From assembly GCA_035048485.1 (NCBI GenBank), contig CM068585.1, forward strand, positions 58,717,618 to 58,781,617: a stretch of DNA of 64,000 nucleotides. Direction: 5' to 3'. This stretch comes from Pteria penguin (lineage: Eukaryota > Mollusca > Bivalvia > Pterioida > Pteriidae). A program made the translations under genes and the position numbers. The notes below the pieces were generated by a model. The model had not been told where the DNA came from, searched no databases, and saw only the letters and a list, made by a program, of their open reading frames with translations. Below are positions 47,757-59,759 of the stretch, one piece after another; position 1 is the stretch's first letter, and every line of letters starts with the position of its first letter.

Positions 47757-47806
47757 ATTCGTTCGTTCGTTCGTTCGTTCGTTCGTTTGTTCATTCATTC
47801 ATTCAC
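47757..47806. repeat. (TTCG)n / (ATTC)n microsatellite
   Basis: TTCG repeated about seven times, passing into ATTC repeats. Confidence 0.93.
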
Positions 47807-48806
47807 ACCGCTTTTTTTATTTTGTTTTGGGGGAAGGCTATTAATTGTTACTGAACAGTTTATTTGAAGAAATCTGTGGGGGCCTCAGTAGTGACAAATT
47901 AAAAATTCCGAAAATTCCATATTTCTTAATGACTGGCTATTAAAACGGTAACACGTACTCTTCTATCCCGACTGGATCCGCAAAAAAAAAAAAAAAATGA
48001 CGAGAATAGGCTGATACTTTCATCTTCAGGCAATGACCCCCTATATTTTCAAAATCCTCGGTCCATTGACTTCGGTGTTCTCATAACTCCCCCCCCCCCT
48101 TCCGGCCTCCTTTCCGCATTTGTCAAGAATGGCATATGAGAAAGAACCGATGAAACAGAGAGCTTTGCAAAAGCCGATCCAGTCACCCTTCTTTCCGTTG
48201 CAAATCTTTCTTGTCCACAGAGCGCAAGATAGAAAGGCAAAAGCTACCTTTAAAATTTTTAAAGCTGCGGATCCAATATTTCAAGAAATGGTGCAGGGGT
48301 TGTTCATATAGTAACCGGAGAGAAAGAAAATAAAGGGGGGGGGTTGTTTCTGTAACAAACCGTTTAAAGATTATAAATAATGGTTTCTTTTAAACAAGGT
48401 GAATGAACTTCTGATTTATTCTGGGGTCAAAATAAAAAGGAGTCCCCAACATGAATATTGATAAATGTTGGGCCGAAAAATTGGGGTGAGGGTTGGAGGC
48501 AGGGTTAGCGGACCCCCTCTATATCTGCCACTGGTTTAAACCTAGGACATATAGTAAAGATCCAAGTTGAGGCAGGTTGCTTTTTTATCCCGGAAGAAAT
48601 CTGTGTCAAAATCCTCCAACTCTTGACATGATTATTTCACATCTGCTAAAATCTAATCCAGTCTAGTGCAAAGTTTTACTGTTTGAATACAGAACTCCTA
48701 CGTTTAGACTGAACTCGAGTTAAGCCTAATTTTGAACTTGAATAATATCAAACAGGACATATAAGTAGGGTATGTATAGTGATTCAGCGTCATTCTCTTA
48801 CCATCA
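47807..48806. other. Intergenic, nothing recognised
   Basis: C-runs, A-runs and short open frames without support. Confidence 0.5.
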
Positions 48807-49086
48807 ATAAGCCGATGTGGCTCAGTGAATGAGGTGCTTGGCTCATGACCAAGAGGTCCCGGGTTCGATTCCTGCCATGGGCACACCAGTGTTCTGTCTT
48901 TCGGATGAGGCAGTAAAAATCTAGTGAGGTCCCATGTCATGATAGGCATGGCACGTAATAGATCCCTCACAGCTTCGGGTGGGTCCGTTGCAAAGGTAGA
49001 AATTTCTGTCCAATGCATCAGGCAGATGGCGTCACCATATACGTGAAATAACACCGGAGTGACGTAAAATTTTAATAAATCAATCA
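48807..49086 (+). mobile_element. SINE family 1, with 10-bp target duplication
   Basis: tRNA head (GATGTGGCTCAGTGAATGAG, CGGGTTCGATTCCTG), CTGTCTTTCGGATGAGGCAG, GGCATGGCACG, tail AATAAATCAAT. TSD CTTACCATCA at 48797-48806 and 49087-49096. Confidence 0.92.
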
Positions 49087-49530
49087 CTTACCATCAGTCA
49101 GTGTAATATAACGAATAATTAAAAACTATTATGAATATTTATTATAATTTATTGTAAATACATATGAATATTTGACATTTGAATCTGTTCCCTTTATCAC
49201 GTTCAGCTTGGTGTTGCAACTTTGAATTTTTGAATAAAAATTCGTTCATGCATTCTGTTTTAGATTTGAATGTCTCCACTAAAGGTCAAAAGGTCATCGT
49301 AAAATTCGCTTTTATATCATCAAAGTAATTACAATACGACCACCATTTAAAAACGTCTAAAATTCTTGAATGATGAAATATTTATGAAATGACCTCGACC
49401 TTGGGTTTAATCGAACCAATATTCCCGACTCTACCGTCCCATAAAATCAACAATGTGAGTACTGTGTTATAGTATATCACACGAATAGAGTTCTAGCGAC
49501 ACAGAAAGGGTTACAATATACACACAATAT

Positions 49531-50160
49531 TTACTTTCCCGTCGGAATATTTGTTTGAAGTTCAAAGTGCACGTAAGACGGGAACGTTCTCGGATTTCTC
49601 TGGAAAGGGACAGCGATAGGAGGTCTGTAGTTTCCGGGTCGGGATCCGTCCCTTTGATAACTTATCCACACTGGGTACAGTTCTCCATTCACCTGCTTCT
49701 CATACTGGTAAAATACGGGGAACATGGGATACTGCAAAGTCAGATTCTGACGATCAAATGGGAAATATATTGGAAAGCGTACCCCAGGTCTCCTGAATGG
49801 CACATATACGGGAAAAGAGGTGGCATTTATAGCGGGAGGATTAGGGAAATAAATTGGAGACTGGCCGGACGTAAGTCCGTTGATATCCGATGGGAAAGGT
49901 TCCAGCACAGGCATGACGTTCTGATCTACCGCCACAACAGCCGGAAGTCTTGGTGACGCCCAATCCATGGCGGCTCGAAGCTTGGGAAAGACGGAGTCCT
50001 CACCGAACTGTAGCTCTCTCAGCTGACGGACTAAGAGAGGGGCATTGCGGTATATGTTAATAGCCGTCTGGAGACGGGAATCTGTCGCTGTCGGAACCAA
50101 TGGTTGCTGAGCAGTCACCAAGGTTACCAAACTGCATAGTACGTACGTTATCCACGCCAT
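49531..50160 (-). CDS. Secreted protein with internal FP-x-Y repeats, unknown function
   Basis: A single coding exon of 209 residues. MAWITYVLCSLVTLVTA is a signal peptide (hydrophobic core 4-15, likely cut near residue 17). Residues 20-90 look helical (SRLQTAINIYRNAPLLVRQL). From about 100 a loose repeat follows five or six times with the pattern aromatic-Pro-x-aromatic-x-x-aromatic: IYFP, FPVYVPF, FPIYFPF, FPVFYQY, YPVWISY, IAVPF, FPSYVHF. N-glycosylation sites at N112 and N139. No cysteine beyond the signal peptide. TTTTCACAG lies directly before AATGG, so the ATG is probably at the start of exon 2 behind a non-coding first exon. I do not recognise the family. A secreted extracellular or shell/periostracum matrix role is possible but unproven. 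Confidence 0.75.
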   Translation of the reverse strand: MAWITYVLCSLVTLVTAQQPLVPTATDSRLQTAINIYRNAPLLVRQLRELQFGEDSVFPKLRAAMDWASPRLPAVVAVDQNVMPVLEPFPSDINGLTSGQSPIYFPNPPAINATSFPVYVPFRRPGVRFPIYFPFDRQNLTLQYPMFPVFYQYEKQVNGELYPVWISYQRDGSRPGNYRPPIAVPFQRNPRTFPSYVHFELQTNIPTGK

Positions 50161-50221
50161 TCTGTGAAAATATAATATGCTTGCAAACATGGGTAGTACC
50201 GAAATCATGATCAACCCGACG

Positions 50222-51480
50222 CATGAATAAAGGACTGATAGAGCTGCTTAAATACAGGACTGACACGCAATGACACACGAACTCGGGACTGATGGGGACG
50301 CATAAATACAGGACTTACGGGGACGCATGAATACAGAGCTAACACGTAGTGACACACGAACTCGGGACTGACGGGGACGCATGAATACAGAATTGACACG
50401 TAGTGACACACGAACTAGGGACTGACGAGGACGCATGAATACAGGACTGGCAGGGATGTATGCATACAGGACTGACAGGGACCCACGAATACCGGACTGA
50501 CAGGGATGCATGAACACTGGACGGACAAGAAATCACGAATATAGGACGGACAGTGACGCACGAATACAAGATGGTCAGGGACGCAAGAATACAGGACTGA
50601 AAGGGACGCACGCATACAGGACCGACAGGGATAAACGAACACTGGACGGACAGTAATAATTGGACGGAGAGGGACGCACGAATACTGGACGGACAGTGAC
50701 ACACGAATATAAGATAGTCAGGGATGCAAGAATACAGTACGGACAGGGACGAACGAATACAGGACTGAAAGGGACGCACGAATACCGGACTGACAGTTAC
50801 GCACGCATACGGGACTGACAGGGACGCACGCTTACGGGACTGACAGAGACGCACACATACAAGACTGATAGGGACGCACACATACAGGACTGAAAGGGAC
50901 GAACGCATACAGGACTGACAGCGATGCACGCATACAGGACTGACAGCGACGCACGCATACAGGACTGACAGGATCGCACGCATACTGGACTGACAGGGAC
51001 GCACGCATACAGGACTGACAGGGACGCACGCATACAGGACTGACAGGGACGCACACATACAGGACTGACAGGGACGCACGCATACAGGACTGACAGGGAC
51101 GCACATGAATAAGTTGGAGGCAGTGCCGCAAGAATATACAATGTATGACTAAAAGTGACGTACAAAAACAGAAATGATAGTGACGCATCAATACTATACT
51201 TGGAGAGACGCATGAGTTCAAATAGGGTGCACACACGAAGGACTGACAAGAACACATGAGTAAGGGAATGGCAGTGACGCACGAATATATGACCAACTGT
51301 GATGCACAAATACAAGAATGGAAGAGACGCATAAACACAGTACTTATGTTACAGGGATACGTCAAGTCAAGACTAATGGATAGTGACGCACGTATGGAAG
51401 ACTAACTATGACGCAGAAAACCGAGAAAGACGCATGAATACAGAAGTGTAATGGATGCAGGAGCATAGAATCGATAGTGC
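50222..51480. repeat. Minisatellite, ~25-bp unit, about 45 copies
   Basis: Unit GACAGGGACGCACGCATACA plus GGACT. It is nearly perfect at 50880-51110 and diverged towards both ends. It lies upstream of the secreted-protein exon, probably in its 5' UTR intron. Long minus-strand frames (VLYACVPVSPVCVRPCQS) are repeat translation. Confidence 0.93.
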
Positions 51481-51589
51481 CATGAATGTATATAAGACAA
51501 GGATGCATGAATTTACATTGTAGAGTTGACACTTTGCGTGCATCACTCTTTTTGTCCGCCTACAACTCATTCGTCTCATCAATTTCAAC

Positions 51590-52500
51590 CCCCCCCCTCC
51601 CACTGTCATCCGTTCAACCAACATCCAACACCACCATCCACCACCACACTCCATCTCACCACCACCATCCACCACCACCTTCCATCTCACCACCACCATC
51701 CACCACCACCTTCCATCTCACCACATTCCATCTCACCACCACCATCCATCACCACCATCCACGACCACCTCCCATCTTACCACCACCATCCATCACCAAA
51801 CTCCATCTCACCACCACCATCCATTATCCTTATCCATCACCACCATCCTCCACCACCTTTCATCTTACTACCAAAATCCATTACCACCTTCCATCTCACC
51901 ACCACCATCTATCATCACACTTCATCTCACCTACTTCAGTTTCACCACCACCATCTACAAACATCTTCCATCTCACCACCACCATATACCACCACTTTCC
52001 ATCTCATCACCTTCCATCTCACCACCACCATCTACCAACACCCTCCATCTCACCATCTTCCATCTCACCGCCACCATCTACTAACACCTTCCATCTCATC
52101 ACCTTCCATCTCACCACCACCATCTACTAACACCCTCCATCTCATCACCTTCCATCTCACCACCACCATCTACTAACACCTTCCATCTCACCACCACCAT
52201 CTACCAACACCCTCCATCTCGCCACCACCTCCCATCTCACCGCCACCATCTACTAACACCTTCCATCTCACCACCACCATCTACCAACACCCTCCATCTC
52301 ACCACCTTCCATCTCACCACCACCATCTACCAACACCCTCCATCTCATCACCTTCCATCTCACCACCACCATCTACTAACACCCTCCATCTCATCACCTT
52401 CCATCTCACCACCACCATCTACTAACACCTTCCATCTCACCACCACCATCTACTAACACCTTCCATCTCACCACCACCTTCCATTTCACACCTCCACCCA
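51590..52500. repeat. Pyrimidine-rich minisatellite (CCATCTCACCACCAC family)
   Basis: Units such as CTTCCATCTCACCACCACCA and TCTACTAACACC of 22-45 bp combine in variable order. One strand is almost free of G for about 900 bp. Confidence 0.93.
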
Positions 52501-53290
52501 CCTCTTCCGTCTCACTTATCTTCATCTTATCTATCTATTCCTTCACATCACCCGTATACACTTGATCATAAAATATATTAACGTTATGTAAAGGAAAATT
52601 AGACCTGACATCAGTAAACAACTAAACATGAAATCGTAAAACAGAAAGGAAACTACCTCAATATTTGTAACATTAAGCTTATTTCTTTAGAAGAAAAATC
52701 TCAAGTGTAAAAAGCTCACCGTGTGGTAGACGCTGTTGGCCTCTTCTCTGACGACGGTGTTCTTTGGTCGTGCGATGATTTTGTTATGGTCAATCATATC
52801 AATAAAAAACTGGACATAAACTGGGCATTGCATCAATCATATGAGGTATGTATAGGAATCCTATCTCTGTCCATATACAGGTGTATACATGTACTGATAT
52901 ACTCCGTCGACATTACTTACAATTCCTGTGTAAATATAAATAGTCCGGAAATAGGGGATGGGGGGGTGTCTTCAAAAAGTGTTTTACACATGGTGGCGCT
53001 GAATCTATTGTGAATTATATAAAACTTAATTTATATGAAAATTTTTAAAATATTAAGAATTACAAAAAAAAATCCTTCGATAAAAAGTATGAATATAAAT
53101 ACTCTATTTTAATTTCACAAATGAAAGCCACCTTTAGCAGTTTGAAAAAAAAAATCAAAAAGGGGGCACTTTCCCTCGTGTTTTATTTTGAAGGGAGTAA
53201 AGATTTGAGATTTGAAATGGAAAAGAAAAGTCCCAAAGATAACTGTGTACAATGTATTAATACATGTATGTTTTTCTCTCATATTTGATA
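52501..53290. other. Intergenic, nothing recognised
   Basis: Contains an unsupported plus frame (52723-53013). A 5' exon for the secreted-protein gene could lie here but cannot be pinpointed. Confidence 0.4.
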
Positions 53291-54120
53291 TTAATATTCT
53301 TAATCCTTTTTCATACGGAGAGGTCCTAATCGAAATCAGAAAAGACCACAGACCTCCTCCTCACAAGACCCGACGGAACGAGGCGTCCGGGTACATGTAA
53401 TGTACAGTAACGGAGTCCGGAAATATGGAGAGGTGTCTGGGGTAACGTCTACAGTAATGGAATCCGGAAATATGGAGAGGCGCCCGGGGTAACCTCTACA
53501 GTAACGGAGTCCGGAAACATTGACAGGCGTCCGGGGTAATATCTACAGTAGCGGAGTCCGAAATATGGAGAGACGTCCGGGGTACCCTCTACAATAACGG
53601 AGTCCGGAAACATGGACAGGCGTCCGGGGTAATATCTTCAGTAGCGGAGTCCTGAAATATGGAGAGGAACAACTTGCAGTTCTCAATTAAAATGAATTTC
53701 AAGAATCCCAGAATTGTTGTTAAGATGGTTCTCAACTGAAAACTGAGAAGCAAAATTAAAAATCAATAAATAGATAAATAAGAAGAAAGAATGAAAGAGA
53801 GAGATAAAAAGAAAGAAAGAAAATGTTTTGCAATTTTGTGTTGGGTTGCTCTCCTCCAATAGACCATATTCCGGGTTTGATAAATGACGACGTTTTGTCC
53901 GAGCTAATACCTTTTGGCGTTGTTTTTCATGGTGACGTTATAATGAGTCTATGCCATGCGTTATGACGTCACTATGAAAAACAACGCCAAAATGTATTAG
54001 CTTGGACAAAAAGACAGCAATTATCAAAACCGGAATATGATCTATTACTAATAAAAACATCCATAGTCAGACTGGAGCGAAAAGATGAAATTAAAAAAAA
54101 AGATAAAGGTTTTATAATAC
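53160..54120 (+). repeat. Segmental repeat, copy 1 (with MITE insertion)
   Basis: Shares, in the same order, with 56860-59820: TTTCCCTCGTGTTTTATT-like start, CATACGGAGAGGTCCTAATC, GAAATCAGAAAAGACCACAG, CACAAGACCCGACGGAACGA, a 47-bp TCCGGA minisatellite (here about 6 copies, 53395-53665), GAGAGGAACAACTTGCAGTT-like, TTGCTCTCCTCCAAT, and GATAAAGGTTTTATAATAC. Confidence 0.8.
53868..54046. mobile_element. Palindromic MITE (family P related), ~179 bp
   Basis: Nearly fully self-complementary: AATAGACCATATTCCGGGTT ... TTGGCGTTGTTTTTCATGGT mirrored by ATGAAAAACAACGCCAAAAT ... CCGGAATATGATCTATT. Inserted in CTCCAAT of segmental copy 1; copy 2 lacks it. Confidence 0.85.
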
Positions 54121-54129
54121 AAATGTTCT

Positions 54130-54620
54130 GGTGAAGGTGGAGGATAACACCACACCAGGATCATATCACCTTTATAGTGGTGGTCAGTGTTTAGTGGTGG
54201 AGGACAATACCACACCAGGATTATTTCACCTATATGGTGGTAGTCAGTTTTTAGTGGTGGAGGATAACAGCACACCAAGATTATTTCACCTATATGGTGG
54301 TGGCCAGTGTTAAGTGGTGGAGGATAACACCACACCAAAATTATTTCACCTATATGGTGGTGGTCAGTGTTAAATGGTGGAGGATAACACCACACCAGGA
54401 TCATATCACATATATATGGTGGTGGCCAGTGTTAAATGGTGGAGGATAACCACACCAGGATCATATAACCTATATGGTGATGGTCAGTATTTAGTGGTGG
54501 AGGATAACACCACACCAGGATTCCATCACCTATATGGTGGTGGCCAATGTTCAGTGGTGGAGGACACCACCATACCTGGATAATTTCTCCTCTGTTGTCA
54601 CGGCCAGTGTTTAGTGCTGG
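54130..54620. repeat. Minisatellite, 60-bp unit, about 8 copies
   Basis: Unit contains GTGGTGGAGGATAACACCAC, ACCAGGATCATATCACCTAT and ATGGTGGTGGTCAGTGTTTA. Confidence 0.93.
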
Positions 54621-54805
54621 AGGGAATCGGAGTACCCGGATGTGAATACCGACATTTTCTCGATGCATCGATACAGCTTACTACTTGTCTGACCTTTGAT
54701 CAAACCCAGTCTCAAGAAACTACACCGGGGGGGGGGGGGGGGGGGTGTTCCCGTGTGATGCTGTAGTACAATCGATTAGACTCAACTTGATTAGGGAATT
54801 GCATC

Positions 54806-54904
54806 GCCTTTAACAATTTTGTTCAGTCATTTTGCAAAGTGGAAACAGGAGGTAACCAACTTCTGACGCGCAATCTGGGAATCGAACCTGGATCGTCCGC
54901 ACCG
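54806..54904 (-). mobile_element. SINE family 2 fragment, minus
   Basis: On minus a B box (AGGTTCGATTCCCAG) is followed by GTTGGTTACCTCCTGTTTCC, matching the family-2 body. The ends are decayed. Confidence 0.65.
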
Positions 54905-55240
54905 ACTACATGTAGGTGAACCATAAATCTCTCACCTTTTATATGCCTTTTGTTTAAATGCAACATTTAGCAACATCATTTTATGGTTGGGGATGCATAT
55001 GAATTTGAAATGTTCAGAATATCTTTTGTTTGAAATGTCACCATGTAACAGCATAAAGGGAAATGTCAAATCCTCATATGAAAACTGTTAATTACCTGTA
55101 TCTACCTATCAGGTAAGCGGAATGAGGAACAGATGCTCAACACCACGCATGCTACGTATGGGGATATCACGTTATATTCATATTACATGTATCACTTTAT
55201 CTATTATTCAATCTTTTCATAGTAAAATTTACCACACATA

Positions 55241-55440
55241 TGCAATAGACCTTATTCCAATTTCAAATGATGTAAGGGGTCTTACACCGGACAAACCACT
55301 TTTAGCCGGAATTTTCACTATGACGTTAACGCTTGGAATGTGACGTCATAATAATTTGACGCAAATCTAAGCGGTAATTTTGCATTGCCCCTTACATCAT
55401 GTAAAAGTGGCAAAACGATTATTGTATAAGATCTATTGCA
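55241..55440. mobile_element. Palindromic MITE (family P), 200 bp
   Basis: TGCAATAGACCTTATTCCAA at the left, ATAAGATCTATTGCA at the right; inner GATGTAAGGGG and ACCGGACAAACC are mirrored. Closely related to 24119-24316. Confidence 0.8.
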
Positions 55441-55729
55441 CACGTCGCTTACAATCGTAACCTCTCGGCAAATGGACCCTCCACAGAATATGATAAGCAT
55501 TATGCTGCGCAGTTAGGGGTGGTCGCTTTGGAGTCGCGTTCTTACTGCGGCGGTACTGTTGTATTCTGTGTAAGTCGTATGCCCCAAGTCGTAAATTTTC
55601 AGAACTTACGACTAAAGCTGGATCCGTTTTACGAAAGGTGTCCTAGCCGTAATTAAGTCGTAAGTCTTAAGTCTTACATCGGGTCGTAAGTCGTAAACGA
55701 ACTCTCCGGTAATGAAAAGCGGAATTTTT

Positions 55730-55985
55730 CATGGATACCGCGCCAAACTACAGACACTGTGCTACATGAAGAGTGACTTTTTAAAACTAACCCCCTCCCT
55801 CTATATCGTCTGGCTCCCCTTTCCCCTGAACTTGTAGGAAATACTGGTTAAAGCGTCTGCATTCTGACCGTTGTTTCTTACCTTAGGGGAAAGGGGAACG
55901 AGACGATATATAAAGGAGGGGGATTAGTTTTTAAAAAGTCACTCTTCATATAACACAGTGCCTGTGGCCAAACCGTATGCGATGT
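55730..55985. mobile_element. Nested palindromic MITE, ~256 bp
   Basis: Arms of about 110 bp: left GTGCTACATGAAGAGTGACT then CCCCCTCCCTCTATATCGTC; right GACGATATATAAAGGAGGGG then AGTCACTCTTCATATAACAC. Confidence 0.85.
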
Positions 55986-56204
55986 TTGACAGACGATAAT
56001 AATAATAATAATAATAATAATAAATGGCAGCCAGGAAGATCAACTGAATTGCCGAAGAAATCATGGTAATTGTAGAAGGTGTAACTGACAGGTGGGAAAT
56101 CATTAGGGGGAAATTTTCCCCTTCCCTGACAATGGAGGGGAAGATGCATTACTATCATATCACAGTCAAGATTTACCTAAAGAGAGAACATCTATCAATA
56201 ACAT

Positions 56205-56410
56205 AAAGGCAGCACAGAAAATCCATTGACAGAACACTAAAGGCAGCACAGAAAATCCATTGACAGAACACTAAAGGCAGCACAGAAAATCCATTGACAG
56301 AACACTAAAGGCAGCCAAAAATCCATTGACAGAACACTAAAGGCAGCACAGAAAATCCATTGACAGAACACTAAAGGCAGCACAGAAAATCCATTGACAG
56401 AACACTAAAG
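56205..56410. repeat. Minisatellite, 34-bp unit, about 6-7 copies
   Basis: Unit AAAGGCAGCACAGAAAATCC plus ATTGACAGAACACT; copies almost identical. Confidence 0.95.
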
Positions 56411-56859
56411 GCAACACACAATACAAATTTCAGCAAAATAATACCCCCTTTTTGTCTGTTTTATCTTATCTTATTTTATTGTATTTTTTTTTTTTTTTTT
56501 TTTTTTGGTCAGCATTTAACTCATGCTGATCCAATGAATTATATGACATACACATCATGTATGGTTTACACTTATCTAAATCTAGTAAGAGCAAAATACT
56601 AATAGTAATACACAACTTGAACCTACCTCGTATGTACTACTATCCAATTTATTTCTCTTTTAGGACTTAAGACTTAAGACTTACAGTCGCCCCCGGGCAG
56701 TCTAAGATTTACAGCCGATTTTGGTCATAAGTCGTAAGTCGTAACTTTTTGTAAAGCAGTCGCAAGTCGTAGAGGTGGTCTTATGACAAAGTCTACGACT
56801 TATGACCTTTTGTAAAACGATCGCCAGGACTGAATAAAAATAATAATAATAAAAAGACA

Positions 56860-59724
56860 GGGGAAACTTTCCTTCATGTTTCATTACGAGGGCAGCTAAG
56901 TTTTGAAAATAAAAATGTTAAGAAAAATACCAAATAAAACTGGATAAAATATATCAATACATGTATGTTTTTCACTTATATTTAATATTATATATTCATA
57001 ATTCTTATTCATACGGAGAGGTCCTAATCGAAATCAGAAAAGACCACAGACCTCCACCTCACAAGACCCGACGGAACGAGGCGTCTAATCTCTACAGTAA
57101 TGGAGTCCAGAAATATGGAGAGGCGTCCGGGGTAATACAGTAGCGGAGTCCGAAATATGGAGAGGCGTCCGGGATAACCTCTACAGTAGCGGAGTCCGGA
57201 AATTTGGAGAAGCGTCCGGAGTAACCTCTTGTGCATTAGCGGAGTCCGGAAATATGGAGAGGTATCCGGGGTTACCTCTACAGTAGCGAAGTCCGGGAAT
57301 ATAGAGAGGCATCCGGGGTAACCTTTACAATAGCGGATTCCGGAAATATGGAGAGGCGTCCAGGGTAACCTCTACAGTAGTGGAGTACGGAAATATGCAG
57401 AGGTGTCCGGGGTAACCTCTACAGTAGCGGAGTCCGGGAATATAGAGAGGCATCCGGGGTAACCTCTACTACAGTAGCGGATTCCGGTAATATGGATAGA
57501 CGTCGGAGGTAACGTCTACAGTAATGGAGTCCGGAAATACGGAGAGGCGTCCAGGGTAACCTCTACAGTAGCGGAGTCCGGAAATATGGAGAGGCGTCCG
57601 GGGTAACCTTTTGTGCAGTAGCGGAGTCCGGGAATATGGAGAGGTGTTCGGGGTAACCTCTACAGTAGCGGAGTCCGGGAATATAGAGAGGCGTCCGGGG
57701 TAACCTAGACAGTAGCGGAGCCCGGATATATGGAGAGGGACAACTTTAATTCTCAATGAAATTGAATTCTGAAAATCCCAAATTGTTATTATTGAAAACT
57801 AAGAAGCAAATTACAAAATGAATTAAAACCAGTGTGTGTGTGTGGGGAAGGGGGGGGGGGGGGAGAAAGAAAGAAAAGAAAAAGAATAATATGTTGCAAT
57901 TTGTTTTCGGTTGCACTCCTCCAATTAAACAAGAGGCCCAAGTGGGCCTATATCGCTCACCAGAGTACCTAGATTATCAGTCATGCAGTAAGGAAGAATT
58001 ATTTATTTTGCATTTCTGTGACTAAGTCAACACAAATGTTGAAAATATGTCATATTTTATTTCAGACCAGAATAAAAAACAACAGCAGTTTTTTGCACAT
58101 CCATTCAGGTGATTTTGATATTAAGCATTTGCTCTGTTTCTGCAAGATGTCATTCAGGGCAACAAGTTTGTCATTTTCTTTAGGTGGGATCTTTTGTTGA
58201 CTGATTTCAAGTTTGGATCATGAACAACAATTGTTTCAAATATTGTCCAGATCCAACTTAAAATGGCCTAATTTCATATGTTGAGTGTTGAGAAGCATCT
58301 AAAAACTTATTTAGATGTGTAAAGAAATGAAGGGAAAAAAAATTGACCACAGCGGGATTTGAACCGCTACTCTCCGTATTTTAATTACCAAGTGGTACAT
58401 GTATATGTGCCATTGTGAGGCCCATTTTTTTAGACATGGTGGCACCATCTGTTGAACAATTTGGATGAAATGTAAAAATTGATTGAGGACCTATAGTACT
58501 TCATATATACCATGTTTCATTGAAATCTTTCATGTGGTATAACAGCAGAAGTTAAAAATGTGAAGAATTGTCCCTATACACCCTCATTCGTAAGTCTTAG
58601 AAATTCATAGAAAATCAAAAAATTTAGATATTGACAAATTTCTTTCAAAATAACATTCCTTACCATAATTATGATCAAAATATTCCATAAGAAATCATCA
58701 TTATCAATTAACTATGAAATATGACACTTTTCTACATTGAAATCACCAAGTCCAAAAAATGTCGAAAAAATTCTTAAATTTGATTTTGGAAGGGAACGAA
58801 AATGAAAAGACTTCTTCACTCATCCCTCTAGATCATTTCTATGCATTCTGATTGTCTCTGTATAAAGCCAGTATGAAGAAGAAGATTGTCAAAGGACGGT
58901 ACTCTTTTGTGACCTACTTTTTACAGTGGTGGCGCCACCTGTAAAGAGGTCTGGACGAAAATGACAGAATTTGAAGGGGATCATAAGTGATTTATTTCTA
59001 CCAAGATTTATTAAAATCCTTCGAACAGTTTTGCAGAAAAAGTTGAAAATGTGAAAAATGGCCTAACCCCACCCCCCTTTTTTTAGAAGTCTTAAAAATT
59101 CATAGAAAATCCATAAATTGAGATACTGACAAAATTCTTTCACAATAATATTCCTTACCATAATCATGATCAAATTAGGCCATAAGAACTCATCATTATC
59201 AATTAACTGAAAAACAGGACACTTTTCTGCATTGAAATTAGTAAGTCCAAAACAATGTCGAAAAAACGTCAAAAATTTGATTTCGGAACAGAACCAAAAT
59301 TAACAACACTTCTTCACACATCCCTTTAGATCATTCCTATGCATTCGGTTTGTCTCTGTATGCCCCCGGTCTGAAGAAGAAGTTTGTTAAAGGAGGGCAC
59401 CACCTGTAACCTACTTGTGCCTGTGGTGGCGCCACCTAATGACGGATCTGGACGAAAAACAACAACACTTATAGGGAACTATGGGTACTTCATGCATACC
59501 AAGTTTCATCAAATTCTGTTCAGCGGTTGTGAAGAAGAAGTCGAAAATGTGAAAAGTTAACGACGTGTCGTGTTCTAATTTTTTAATTTACTTGGGGGGG
59601 GGGGGGGGTAGTAAATACAAAAATTAGAACATAACTTCTAATTTTTGTATTTACCATCCCCCAAGTAAATTCAAAAATTAGAACATGACAGAAGGACGGA
59701 CGACGGACAATGATTGATCACAAT

Positions 59725-59759
<35 letters not shown>

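Larger units (their letters stand above)
55600..56832. mobile_element. Composite foldback element with subterminal AAGTCGTAAG motifs
   Basis: GGATCCGTTTTACGAAAGGT at the left corresponds to ACCTTTTGTAAAACGATCGC at the right. Both subterminal regions carry many (A)AGTCGTAAG / CTTAAGACTTA motifs. Inside are a 250-bp palindrome, a 34-bp minisatellite and a T-run. Confidence 0.55.

Noticed and set aside
49555..49956. Plus-strand 133-codon frame
   Set aside because: Antisense to the secreted-protein exon, which has a signal peptide and consistent composition on minus.
50248..51365. Minus-strand Cys-rich repeat frames (VLYACVPVSPVCVRPCQS)
   Set aside because: The 25-bp minisatellite is read in three frames in turn; every frame is equally open.
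52723..53013. Plus-strand 96-codon frame as a gene
   Set aside because: No recognisable domain, no splice or homology support, and composition like the surrounding intergenic DNA.
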